Assembly (NCBI GenBank): GCA_011390265.1
Contig: JAABSU010000002.1
Location: 1 to 39,919 of the forward strand
Direction of reading: 5' to 3'
DNA length: 39,919 nucleotides
Source: Spirulina sp.
GTDB lineage: Bacteria; Cyanobacteriota; Cyanobacteriia; Cyanobacteriales; Spirulinaceae
Numbering within the stretch: the first letter of the stretch is position 1; each line of letters starts with the position of its first letter. Below are positions 26,209 to 35,600 of this stretch, one piece after another. Under the pieces are notes generated by a model. That model was not told where the DNA came from, ran no database searches, and saw nothing but the letters and a program-made list of their open reading frames with translations. Made by a program: the position numbers and the translations under genes.

Positions 26209-27287
26209 GCCGCCATCTGGATTTGGCCATGGAGTAATGCCTCACCCTGACTGGCGATCACCGGCTTAGAAAACCAATAGCCTTGGAGGGCGTGACAACC
26301 GAGGGCGGCGATCTGCTGCACATCATTCTCGGTTTCCACCCCCTCCGTAATCACCGTTAAACCGATACTTTTCGCCAATTCAACAATGCCTCGGATCATC
26401 TGCCATTGCTCTTGCACCACAAAAGAGCGGTCAATTTTTAACACATCCACCGCCAACTCATGGAGACGAGCCAAGCAAGAATAGCCTGTACCAAAGTCAT
26501 CCAAATAAACTTGCAGGCCGGAGGCTTTCAGCGCTTGGAGCGTGGCAATGGCGATCGGGTTTTCAATCACGGTGCTTTCCGTAATTTCCACCCGCAGGCT
26601 ACCGGGGGCCACCGGATACTGTGCGATAATCGCCGTCACCTGGTGGGCGAGGTTACTGCGCAACAACTGCAAAGGAGAAAGATTAACGCTCATCGTTAAG
26701 GGAGCGGTGCGGGGAAATTTGGCTTGCCAATGGGCCAGTTGTTGACAAGCCTGTTCAAAGACCCAAAGACCCAGATCATGGATTAAGTGCAATTCTTCAG
26801 CAATGGGGATAAATTCAGCGGGGGAGATAAAGCCTCGGTGGGGGTGCTGCCAGCGAATCAGGGCTTCAAACCCCTGGATTAAATGGGTCTTTGCGCAGAC
26901 GATTGGCTGATAGTAAACGGCAAAATCCCGGCTATCCCAAGCCTGCAAGAGGTCTTTTTCGAGGCGGAGTCGGGCTAAACCGGCAGCGGTGAGGAGAGAC
27001 TGGGCAACCATTTGATCATCTTCAATGGTCGTTGTCAGGCGGATGAGCCGATCCGCATTGTTGGCCGCAATATGGAGAAGATGCTGCCCCTGTTCCGTAT
27101 GGACATTAATTTTCCCGCTGAGCAATAAGCCCAGGGCCCCCCGAATTGAGGTGAGTGGCGTGCGCAATTCATGACTAATCTCTGCGGTAGAGAGCGTCAG
27201 ATCATCCCGGAGTTTGGGGTGGATGTAATGGGATGGAGGGGAGTCCATGATGATTGGGGGGTTTGCCAATGTGGGAACAAACGTCAT
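26205..27287 (-). CDS. HisKA-EAL fusion protein (c-di-GMP phosphodiesterase-like)
   Basis: This 360-residue protein has two parts. Residues 28-95 form a histidine kinase dimerisation and phosphoacceptor domain, with the H-box [19 protein letters not shown] and predicted phospho-His H39. No ATP-binding (HATPase) domain follows. Instead residues 110-355 form an EAL domain with every catalytic element present: [39 protein letters not shown] and LQGYWFSKP. It should cleave c-di-GMP, perhaps controlled by phosphorylation from a kinase in trans or by H-box dimerisation. AAAGGG lies before ATG 27287. The gene ends 4 bp inside the convergent hydrolase gene. Confidence 0.88.
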   Translation of the reverse strand: MTFVPTLANPPIIMDSPPSHYIHPKLRDDLTLSTAEISHELRTPLTSIRGALGLLLSGKINVHTEQGQHLLHIAANNADRLIRLTTTIEDDQMVAQSLLTAAGLARLRLEKDLLQAWDSRDFAVYYQPIVCAKTHLIQGFEALIRWQHPHRGFISPAEFIPIAEELHLIHDLGLWVFEQACQQLAHWQAKFPRTAPLTMSVNLSPLQLLRSNLAHQVTAIIAQYPVAPGSLRVEITESTVIENPIAIATLQALKASGLQVYLDDFGTGYSCLARLHELAVDVLKIDRSFVVQEQWQMIRGIVELAKSIGLTVITEGVETENDVQQIAALGCHALQGYWFSKPVIASQGEALLHGQIQMAA

Positions 27288-27613
27288 ATTACCCTTTCTT
27301 GAGTTTAAGCTTTACGGGAGCGATCCGGCTAAGTGGTATTATCCGTGATCCTGTGGTTTATCCTAAGCAACACTTGTGAAAAACTTGGGAAGAATTTGGA
27401 CTTAAGCCTCAGTAAAATTCTCTAGAATCTCCCCCTATTTTTATCCTCTTTCAAAAATCTGCGGTTTATTTTCCGTAAAATCTCTAGGTATATGCCCCTT
27501 TCCATCCCCCTGCAAGCGGAGATCCAATCGGCCAAAGCCCCGCTGAGGGGGTGGGGTAGTTCACAACAGCGGGGCAACGATGAAGCCAGGGGGAAGCCAG
27601 AGAAAGCGATCGC
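27288..27613. other. Intergenic region without a gene
   Basis: This 326-base gap has no supported ORF; 27492..27674 looks spurious. The AT-rich part 27360-27490 probably carries the promoter of the HisKA-EAL gene. A perfect 9-bp inverted repeat, GCCCCGCTG (27537-27545) and CAGCGGGGC (27567-27575), lies 39 bases beyond the stop of the next gene and may mark its transcript end. Confidence 0.5.
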
Positions 27614-28252
27614 CTATAGGGGTAGAGGATTGCTTAAGGTAATGTCGAAATCAGCATTGGGATCAACGGTATAGAGATCGACGGAGCGTCGTCCTAAAAG
27701 TAAGCCGCCCAAGGCACCGGCCCCCGCTCCGCCGAGAATGCTGCCCACAGAAATCCGCGAACCTGTAAGTACAGAAATCACGGAAGCCGCTGCGGCTCCA
27801 ATGGCGGCCCCTTGAAGAATTGAATCTCCATCTGCACCGCGTCGCACCCGCTCCGTTTTGGTGACCAGTTGCGATTGGCCCTCTAAAACGAGGCGATTAT
27901 GGCCCACTAAAATTTCTTTGGCCACAAACCGCACCCCCTCATCTTCGAGAACTTCAATTTCTCCTTCAATAACCGTGCCTTGGGGGATGAGAACGCGATC
28001 GCGGCGATCGCGCACATTCGCCGCCAATACAAGGGTAAAGGGCATCTCCTCCGTTTCATTTTTAGCCAGGAGGATTTTTTCCGTCTCAGGATCGGCGGCC
28101 TGGGTGGGCAACGTCGTGCCGTCGGGAATCGTAGCTCGGGAAATATCCGGCAACCGTTGGGCCATGGCCACGGGCATCAAGGGCAGGGCAGCGGTGAGGC
28201 TAAGGGTGGCGGTGAGGAGGGTGGCGGTGGTGCGCCGCGTCAATGCAATCAT
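27614..28252 (-). CDS. Exported conserved protein with glycine-rich C-terminal segment
   Basis: The likely start is ATG 28252 (MIALTRRTTATLLTATLSLTAALPLMPVAMAQ). It gives a clean signal peptide cut after AMA and leaves 63 bp to the divergent kinase gene; the longer ORF-track start would overlap that gene. The mature protein has a beta-rich part (VLIPQGTVIEGEIEVLEDEGVRFVAKEILVGHNRLVLEGQSQLV) resembling the end domain of TrbI/VirB10-like or SH3-like surface proteins. It ends with Gly/Ala-rich hydrophobic helices of the glycine-zipper kind (GSILGGAGAGALGGLLLG). Its function is unknown; an envelope location is inferred. Confidence 0.65.
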   Translation of the reverse strand: MIALTRRTTATLLTATLSLTAALPLMPVAMAQRLPDISRATIPDGTTLPTQAADPETEKILLAKNETEEMPFTLVLAANVRDRRDRVLIPQGTVIEGEIEVLEDEGVRFVAKEILVGHNRLVLEGQSQLVTKTERVRRGADGDSILQGAAIGAAAASVISVLTGSRISVGSILGGAGAGALGGLLLGRRSVDLYTVDPNADFDITLSNPLPL

Positions 28253-28315
28253 GGGAAAGGTTAGGGTAGGAGGTATGGGCCCGCGACGTTCAGATTGTGA
28301 TGGGAGTTCCGTACT

Positions 28316-29410
28316 GTGGCTAAATTTACCCTCAGCACCCGCCTCTTGCTTTCCCACCTCTTGGTGATGGTGGTGGGCTTGGGGACGTTTGTGATCATTG
28401 CGAAGTTGTCCTCGCCGCGTTTCTTTGTGTTGCGTTTAGAGCAGTTGGAGCAGCGGGGTTTAGTGACGGTGCGATCGGCCCGCACCTATTTAATTGATGG
28501 TTTTGAAAGTGCCTGGAATAGTAGTAGCCTTTGGTCGGTGGTGATTGGGGGGACAACGGCGGGGGCCTTGAGTCTGTGGCTCTCCCACCGGATCACCCAG
28601 CCCTTGAGCGAGATGAGCAAAATCACTCAAAAATTTGCCTCGGGTCAGTTGCAGGAACGGATGCCGGCGACGGAAATCCCGGAATTGAATGCGTTAGCGC
28701 AAAGTTTTAACCGGATGGCGAAAAGTTTAGAGGGGGTAGAAAGCCGTCGCCGGGAATTGATGAGCGATCTTACCCATGAGTTGCGCACCCCCTTGACGGT
28801 GATGCGGGGCTATTTGGAGGAGTTGGCCGATGGGCGCTTAGACCCTTCAGCGGAACTGTATATGCGTCTGGTGCGGGAAACCCAGCGGTTAGAGCGCCTC
28901 ACCCATGATTTACAGGAATTATCGAAGGCGGAAGCGGGTTATTTGCCAATTCATCTGGAGTCGGTGGACTTGTTGCCGCTGTTGCAGGGGGTGATGGAGC
29001 GGTTTCAGGATCAACTGATGGATGATGCCCCGGTGTTGGTGTTGGATTGCCCAGGGGATTTACCCGCAGTTTGTGCGGATTTTGACCGCACAGAGCAGGT
29101 GATGATGAATTTGGTGGGCAATGCGTTGCGCTATACGGAGGTGGGGACGGTGCAGATTCGGGCGTGGCGATCGCCCCCCGTTGTTTGGATTGCCGTGGTA
29201 GATACGGGGATCGGCATTGCCCCGGAGGATCTACCCTATATTTTTGAGCGGTTTTGGCGGGCGGAGCGATCGCGCTCCCTCCACAGTGGCGGCACGGGCA
29301 TTGGTTTGGCCATTAGTCGCCGTTTAATTGAGTTACAAAATGGCCATATTGAGGTGAGAAGTGAACTGCATCGGGGTAGCACCTTCCAATTTTGTCTGCC
29401 CGTGGCCTGA
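28316..29410 (+). CDS. Membrane sensor histidine kinase (BaeS-like layout)
   Basis: This 364-residue two-component kinase starts at GTG 28316 with GGGAG about 10 bases upstream. TM1 is at about residues 9-29, a short periplasmic part of about 40 residues follows, and TM2 is near residues 73-89. A HAMP linker comes next (HRITQPLSEMSKITQKFASGQLQERM). The DHp H-box is [21 protein letters not shown]. The catalytic domain has an N-box (MMNLVGNALRYTE), G1 (VVDTGIGIAPEDLPYIFERFWR) and G2 (GGTGIGLAISRRLIE). No response regulator is adjacent, so it is an orphan. The HD-domain gene follows after 63 bp. Confidence 0.9.
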   Translation: MAKFTLSTRLLLSHLLVMVVGLGTFVIIAKLSSPRFFVLRLEQLEQRGLVTVRSARTYLIDGFESAWNSSSLWSVVIGGTTAGALSLWLSHRITQPLSEMSKITQKFASGQLQERMPATEIPELNALAQSFNRMAKSLEGVESRRRELMSDLTHELRTPLTVMRGYLEELADGRLDPSAELYMRLVRETQRLERLTHDLQELSKAEAGYLPIHLESVDLLPLLQGVMERFQDQLMDDAPVLVLDCPGDLPAVCADFDRTEQVMMNLVGNALRYTEVGTVQIRAWRSPPVVWIAVVDTGIGIAPEDLPYIFERFWRAERSRSLHSGGTGIGLAISRRLIELQNGHIEVRSELHRGSTFQFCLPVA

Positions 29411-29473
29411 GAGGATGGGTTTGGCTCGCGGAAATTCTGCGCTAAGATCAAGATCTAAGGACTGCATAGATTT

Positions 29474-30352
29474 ATGATCAACGCCACAATTGAGTATTGT
29501 GTGGAGCGGCTTCGAGCTGGCCATCGCCAACTCTACGGTTCTGAACCCACCCCTTGGCTCGACATCCTCACTGAAGCAACGACGGTAATCCTGAAGGCGA
29601 TCGCCACCAGTGATGCCGCCTATCACGATGTCGAGCATACTCTGTTGGTGACACTCACCGGAGCGGTTTTGCTCCAGGGTAAGCAGCAGCGGGAGGGCGG
29701 TGTCACCGTGGAAGATTGGGGTCATAGCCTCTTGGCGTTGCTGTGCCATGATATTGGCTATGTGCGGGGGGTTTGTGAGGGCGATCGCCCCAGTTATCAG
29801 CTTTACACCACCGGGATCGGGGCACAAATGATCAGCCTCCCCCCGACGGCCACCGATGCCAGCCTCACCCCCTACCATGTGGATCGCAGTCTTTGCGTTG
29901 TGGCAGAGCGCTGGAGTCAGTATCCCGAAATTGATCTCGCCCGCGTCCAAGCCGGGGTCGATCGCACCCGTTTCCCCATCCCCAAGGGAGCACCCTATGA
30001 CAACACCACCGATTACCCAGCCCTAATCCGCGCCGCCGATTTATTGGGGCAACTGGCGGACCCCCGCTATTTACAAAAACTCCCCGCCCTTTTTGCCGAA
30101 TTTGCCGAAAATGGCACAAATCAGCAATTGGGCTATAGCCATGCGGGGGATTTACGGGCCGGGTTTCCTGGTTTTTTTTGGCGGGTGGTTTATCCCTACA
30201 TTGAACCCAGCTTGCCCTATCTGAGCGCAACCCAAGCCGGTCAGCAGGTGATTGCCAATCTTTACGGCAATGTTTTCACGGTGGAGCATGAGTTAAACTC
30301 AAGGGCAGTGCAACAGCAGAGTTGTGGGAAACCCCTTGCATCTAACCCTTAA
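29474..30352 (+). CDS. HD-domain metalloprotein (Npun_R2479-like)
   Basis: This 292-residue protein has an HD-type metal site: AAYHDVEHTLLV (His) and LALLCHDIGYVRG (the HD pair). A downstream acidic residue in LIRAADLLGQLADPRYL is likely the fourth ligand. HD proteins of this kind hydrolyse phosphate esters or nucleotides; the substrate is unknown. I recognise it as a cyanobacteria-wide family named after Npun_R2479, from memory. It lies downstream of the histidine kinase on the same strand, and a HAD gene follows within 15 bp, so a transcription unit is likely. Confidence 0.8.
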   Translation: MINATIEYCVERLRAGHRQLYGSEPTPWLDILTEATTVILKAIATSDAAYHDVEHTLLVTLTGAVLLQGKQQREGGVTVEDWGHSLLALLCHDIGYVRGVCEGDRPSYQLYTTGIGAQMISLPPTATDASLTPYHVDRSLCVVAERWSQYPEIDLARVQAGVDRTRFPIPKGAPYDNTTDYPALIRAADLLGQLADPRYLQKLPALFAEFAENGTNQQLGYSHAGDLRAGFPGFFWRVVYPYIEPSLPYLSATQAGQQVIANLYGNVFTVEHELNSRAVQQQSCGKPLASNP

Positions 30353-30366
30353 ACCCCTCCTTGATC

Positions 30367-31140
30367 ATGCCCAGTCCCGTTCCGCTCCTCGCCCTTGATT
30401 TTGACGGTGTGATCTGTAATGGTTTGTCGGAATATTTCCAAACCACTTGCCGGGCCTATGGTGAAATCTGGGGTGTGGAAAATTTGGGAGATTGGGAGGC
30501 AGATTTTTGTGCGCTGCGGCCGGTGATTGAAAGTGGTTGGGAAATGCCGATTTTATTGCGGGCCTTGGCCATGGGGGTGACAAGGGAGGCGATCGCCCAC
30601 CATTGGACTCCTCTGCGGGATGAAATTGTCAAAGCGGAACAGTGCGATCGGATTAAAATCGCTACGGTGGTGGATCAGGTGCGCGATCGCTGGATTCAGG
30701 AAGATCTCAACGGTTGGTTCGCCCTCCATCACTTCTACCCCGGCGTTTTAGATCAAATCCAAACCTGGCTGTTGGCCAAAACCCCGGAACTCTGGATCAT
30801 CAGCACCAAAGAAGGCCGCTTCATCGCCCAACTCCTCCACCAACAGGGGATCGACTTCCCCAGCGGCCACATTTTCGGCAAAGAAGTCAAACGCCCCAAA
30901 GCCGACTCCCTACGGCAATTGCTATTCAAACAGCCCAGCGCCTGGTTTGTGGAAGACCGGATGGAAACCCTCGAAAACATTGCTGACCAGCCCGATCTGC
31001 AAGTGGTGGAGTTATTCCTGGCGGATTGGGGCTACAACACGCCGAAAATGCGCGACCTGGCCCAGCAACACCCGCGTATCCGCCCCCTCAGCCTGGCGCA
31101 GTTTCACGGTGATTTCGGGCATTGGCAGAACGAGGAATAG
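30367..31140 (+). CDS. HAD-family hydrolase-like protein
   Basis: The 257-residue protein has motif I LALDFDGVICNG with both aspartates, a large helical cap (about residues 20-135), motif II LWIISTKEG (Ser/Thr), the motif III Lys in FGKEVKRPKADSL, and an atypical motif IV AWFVEDRMETLENI. The ORF track begins at TTG 30361; ATG 30367 is more likely. It is probably cotranscribed with the HD gene upstream. Small-molecule phosphatase activity is inferred. Confidence 0.82.
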   Translation: MPSPVPLLALDFDGVICNGLSEYFQTTCRAYGEIWGVENLGDWEADFCALRPVIESGWEMPILLRALAMGVTREAIAHHWTPLRDEIVKAEQCDRIKIATVVDQVRDRWIQEDLNGWFALHHFYPGVLDQIQTWLLAKTPELWIISTKEGRFIAQLLHQQGIDFPSGHIFGKEVKRPKADSLRQLLFKQPSAWFVEDRMETLENIADQPDLQVVELFLADWGYNTPKMRDLAQQHPRIRPLSLAQFHGDFGHWQNEE

Positions 31141-31161
31141 GGAGATTTTACTTCCCACTTC

Positions 31162-31377
31162 TCACTTCCTACTTCCCACCAACACCGGCAACACCGCCCC
31201 CAGTAATAACCCCACCGCCACCGCCGCCGTTAAGATGATCCCAAAGGGGATTTGCACCGATTCCCAGGTGAGGAAGCGAAGGCTGAGGGGGGTGACGTTT
31301 TGGATGGAGACTGCGGCCACTAAGAGTAGGCAAGTGCTGAGGATGATGGCGGTGAGGAGATTGGCGATCGCCCGCAT
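31162..31377 (-). CDS. LapA-domain (DUF1049-like) small membrane protein
   Basis: This 71-residue protein has two transmembrane helices (residues 5-25 and 43-66) separated by a short loop with NVTPLSLRFLTWESVQIPFG. That is the DUF1049/LapA pattern of a second helix entered from a PxG turn. Family members sit in the inner membrane, and LapA in E. coli acts in lipopolysaccharide assembly; a role in cyanobacteria is not known. It converges with the HAD gene and is divergent from the coiled-coil gene. Confidence 0.75.
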   Translation of the reverse strand: MRAIANLLTAIILSTCLLLVAAVSIQNVTPLSLRFLTWESVQIPFGIILTAAVAVGLLLGAVLPVLVGSRK

Positions 31378-31486
31378 GGCTGAATTTTCCTGTGCAATTT
31401 CGAGCAGAGCGATTAAAATAAACCGTAACTTTTGAAGTCGATTGTATTCTAACCCTAACCTACCCGATTCAGGTCGTTAAACTGCC

Positions 31487-32038
31487 GTGAGTATTTCCGA
31501 ATCCACCAACGCCAACAGTCTCCGCAGCGAAATCAACCGCCTCAAAGAGGAGTTGCAAACCCGTGATCAACTGGTGCAGCAACTCTCTCAAGAACTTTTC
31601 CGCTTGGTCAAGGGCAACACTGAATTTATGCCCCAGCCGGAAGTATCCGATCGCCACAAGGCGGAAATGCGGATGTTACGGGAGCAGCTTCAGGAGGTGG
31701 AGCAGCAGGTGACGTTCTATCAACAGCAGATTGCCAGTCGGGATCAGGAAGTCCATAGTCTGCGCCGCTCTGTGCAGGAGTTGAGCGATCGCAGTCGGAT
31801 GTTAGAGCAAGCGTTGCAGGAAATGCCCCATATCTACCGCCGCAAGTTTGAAGAGCGGATGGTGCCGGTGAAGGAAAAAATCGAACGGATTCAACGGGAA
31901 AACCGGCAGTTGCACGTTGAACTCCAAAGTGTCAGCTATCGCCTCGCGGTGAAAACCCGGCGCACCACGAATAAAGTAGATTTACCCGCCTTTGGCCACA
32001 ACAACCCCGGCCCCATCCCCCGCTTCGGCACGGTTTAA
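31487..32038 (+). CDS. Conserved coiled-coil protein (Npun_F5560-like)
   Basis: This 183-residue protein starts at GTG 31487. From about residue 12 to 160 it is predicted long coiled coil (SLRSEINRLKEELQTRDQLVQQLSQELFRLV; LREQLQEVEQQVTFYQQQIASRDQEVHSLRRSVQELSDR). A basic segment and a Gly/Pro tail (FGHNNPGPIPRFGTV) follow. I believe it is a cyanobacteria-conserved family of unknown function. No membrane segment or signal peptide is visible, so a cytosolic scaffold or structural role is inferred. Confidence 0.7.
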   Translation: MSISESTNANSLRSEINRLKEELQTRDQLVQQLSQELFRLVKGNTEFMPQPEVSDRHKAEMRMLREQLQEVEQQVTFYQQQIASRDQEVHSLRRSVQELSDRSRMLEQALQEMPHIYRRKFEERMVPVKEKIERIQRENRQLHVELQSVSYRLAVKTRRTTNKVDLPAFGHNNPGPIPRFGTV

Positions 32039-32043
32039 CCTCC

Positions 32044-32421
32044 TTAAATTGATGTCCCTGTGGCCAGGAGGTTTTGAATCGTGTGGAGCAGGGCTTGGGG
32101 TTTAAAGGGTTTGCATAAATAGGCATCGGCTCCCTGCTCCAGGCCTTGGGTGCGATCGCTCAGACTATCCTGAGTAGAGCAGAGAATCACATAAATCCCC
32201 TGGGTGCGGCGATTGGTTTTTAAGAACCGACAGACCTCATAGCCATTGAGGTGGGGCATCACCACATCGAGAATGATGATGTCGGGGAGTTCCTGGCGCA
32301 CTTGTTTGAGAGCATCCAGGCCATTGCCCACCGCCGTTACGGTGAAAGATTGAGTTTTAAGCCAATGGGCAATGAGATGTCGCTGCGTGCGACTATCTTC
32401 TACCACCATGATGTGAGCCAT
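32044..32421 (-). CDS. CheY/PilH-like single-domain response regulator
   Basis: This 125-residue stand-alone receiver domain has the acidic pair in VVEDS, the phosphoacceptor D52 in IIILDVVMPHLNGYE, a conserved Ser/Thr in LCSTQD and K104 in YLCKPF. The start is ATG 32421, six bases after AAGGTG; the ORF-track start is five codons longer. There is no output domain, so it works by protein contact, as in motility or relay systems. It lies 240 bp downstream of the large LOV-GGDEF-EAL gene on the same strand. Confidence 0.85.
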   Translation of the reverse strand: MAHIMVVEDSRTQRHLIAHWLKTQSFTVTAVGNGLDALKQVRQELPDIIILDVVMPHLNGYEVCRFLKTNRRTQGIYVILCSTQDSLSDRTQGLEQGADAYLCKPFKPQALLHTIQNLLATGTSI

Positions 32422-32660
32422 CAGACACCTTGCCAAACGAAGAGCTATCTACCAAATCCCCATCCCCAACCCCACAATCAGGGATGATCCATCCCCAATT
32501 GGAAATTGTCACCGCCAAACCCAGCCACAGGAGAGCCGGCCGGAATGGTTCCCGTTGCAAAAAACATCGGGGCGTAGATGCAGCCAAACCACGGTTGAGA
32601 CTGAATGACAACATGAGCGAATAATGCGATCGCGTTGGCGAAGCCTCGGAAAATCGCACC

Positions 32661-35600
32661 CTACTCCATTTTAAGAGAGTTCACAGGGTTCGCCATCGGA
32701 TTTATCGGGAAATTTGATGGTGAAAATGCGTAGGGGGTGATGGGGCAGGCATCCCAGGGGGGGAGTAAATCCGTCAAATTAGGGCTGCCTAACAGTACTG
32801 TAGCGGTGGCGGCGGTGAGGGGGCGGGCGAAAAAGTAGCCCTGGCCGAATTCACAGCCTAACTTTCTGAGGTAGTGAATTTGGGCCGCCGTCTCTACCCC
32901 TTCCGCCACAACATTCATCCCCAAGTTATGGGCCAGGGAAATAATCGTTTTAATAATCTCCGCCTCTCCCCCCTCAGTCTGCATGCATTGCAGAAAAGAG
33001 CGGTCGATTTTGAGTGTGTCCACGGGAAAATGGTGGAGATAGCTCAGGGAAGAATACCCGGTGCCAAAATCATCGATACTCAGTTGAATGCCCCGTGATT
33101 TCAAGGCCTGTAGCGTTTCCTGGGCGGCCTGAGCCTGGCCCATAATCGCACTTTCGGTAATTTCAAACTTGAGGGCGCGGGGGTTGATATGGGTGCGCTG
33201 CAACATCGTATCGATTTGGTTGAGTAATTCCGGCTGGGCAAATTGCTTGGCAGAGAGATTAATATTCATCGTCAGTTGCAGATCCCGGCCCCATTGCTGC
33301 TGCCAGGTTTGCAGTTGGTGACAAGCTTCAGCAATCACCCAGGCCCCAATATCGAGGATGAGGCGGGTTTCCTCGGCAACGGGAATGAATTGACTGGGGG
33401 CAATCCAGCCTTGTTCGGGGTGATGCCAGCGGATCAGGGCTTCAAAGCCGGAGAGTTTTCCCGTGGCGAGATGGATGATCGGTTGATAGTAGAGTTGGAA
33501 TTGATTATGCTCAATGGCCCAGCGGAGATTGGTTTCGAGTTGCAGCCGCTCGACGGCAGAGCTGTGCATGGCGTAGTTAAAGACGGCATAATGCCCTTTA
33601 CCGCCGGCCTTGGCCTGATACATGGCGGTATCGGCATCCCGAAGAAGCTCCTCGGGATGGTGGTAGTTGGGATGGGCGCAGGCAATGCCAATGCTGACGT
33701 TGGAGAAGATGGTGTGCTGGTCGATGGTGAAGGGCCGTAAAAAGGCATCGTGAATCCGTTGGGCAATGGCGATCGCCTCTCCCTCCTCCCGCACATGGGG
33801 AATCAGCACTGTAAATTCATCCCCCCCTAAACGGGCTAAAAGCTGCTCTGGCGCTAAACAGCCGCGCAAACGCCGGGCAATGGCCATCAAAAGATGATCC
33901 CCGACAGTATGGCCCAAGCCATCATTGACCATCTTAAAACTATCCAGATCGAGAAAGAGCACCGCAAAGGGAGAGCTGGAATGACTGTGGTAACTGTTAA
34001 TCGATTCCTGAAGGCGATCGAAGAAGTAAGCGCGGTTGGGCAGATCCGTCAGGGCATCGTAGAAGGCAAAATGCTCTAGTTGCGCCTCTGCTTGCTTGCG
34101 ATCGGTGATGTCCGTCAGCATCCCCAAGGCCCCCAGATAATCCCCGGCTTCATTGAATAAAGCACTGGTGGAAATTAAAGCCCACAGGGTTTGGCCATTG
34201 CGTCGCCGGAAACAAAAATCATGACGATCTTCTTCGCCATGCCGCCGCTTTGCGAGCTTTTCCTCAACGAGGGGCCGAGTCACCGGATCGATAAAGTCAA
34301 ACAACGATTTACCCCGCATCTCCTCTGGGGTATAACCCAGCATCTCTGCCATTTGGGCATTGACAAAGCTGGTTCGGTCTTGATTATCTAGCATCCAAAT
34401 CCCCTCCGCCGCTGTTTCAACAATGCGACGGTATTGGGCTTCACTGCTTTGGAGCGCCAGTTCTGTTTGATACCGTTGGGTAATATCATTCTGCACCCCG
34501 ACAAAGTTGGTGAGTTGCCCTTGCTCATTAAAGACCGGTGCAATAAACAGTTGGCTCCAGAAGGGGGTACGGTCTTTACGATAATTCCGCAGCGTCACAT
34601 GACATTCTCGCACTTCCTCCATGGCGGATCGGATCGCGGCGAGGGCATGGGGTTGGGTTTCAGGCCCCTGAAGGATGCGGCAGTTGTGGCCAATCATTTC
34701 TGCTGCGGTGTAACCCGTGATCGCCTCAAAGGCAGGATTAACATAAATGACGGGGTTATCGGGTTGGGTGGCATCGGTGAGGACAACGCCGTTATGGCTG
34801 GCGGCGATCGCCCGCTCCAAAAGTTTTAACTGTTCATCCGCCTGTTGACGAGCGATGGCGGTGGCTAAAACATGGGCAACGGCTTGTAGAAAGTGAATAT
34901 CATGCTCGGTGAAGGAGCGACGGCTTTGGGTATGAACGCCCAAAATCCCAAAGGGGAGAGCATCGGTCTTGCCCGCAATCAGGACATTGACCCCGGCAAT
35001 AATCTTGTTGTTGTGGAGTAAGGGGGTTCCCCCAAAGCGGGTTTCTGTGGGGAGATTGGTGACAATCACCGGCTGATTGAGGGCTAAGGTGTACCCGGCG
35101 TGGGACTGCCGCCCGGCACTGAGCACCGCATGGCCCACTAAGCTACGATCCCAACCCGTGCCAGAGCGAAGCAAAAAGGCTTGGCCATTGGGGAGCAACT
35201 CCAATATATAGCCGAACTTAACATCTAGGGTGCGGGCCACTAAACGGATGGCCTGCTGCATGAGGAGGTCGAGGTTTTGATTGGCGAGGGCTTTTTGCCC
35301 CAGTTTGGCGACGATCGCCTGTTGACGGAGCCGTTGATGGAGTTGGCTTTGGGTTTGGGCGCGATCGCGCAAATGGGCCTGTTGGCTGGTGATATCTCGG
35401 ATGATCGCTAAAACTTCAGAACTGCTATAGGTGGTGATCCGGGCTTCGTAGTCGTGGAGGCGGCCGGCATGGGGGAGTTGGTAGGTGAGGGTTTGGGTTT
35501 GTTGGCTACTGAGGGCGGTGGCGATCGCCTCCAGCAAAGTATTGGCTAAATCCGTCGGTAAGATTTCCCCCAAGGTTTTCCCGACCGTGTGCTCCGGGAT

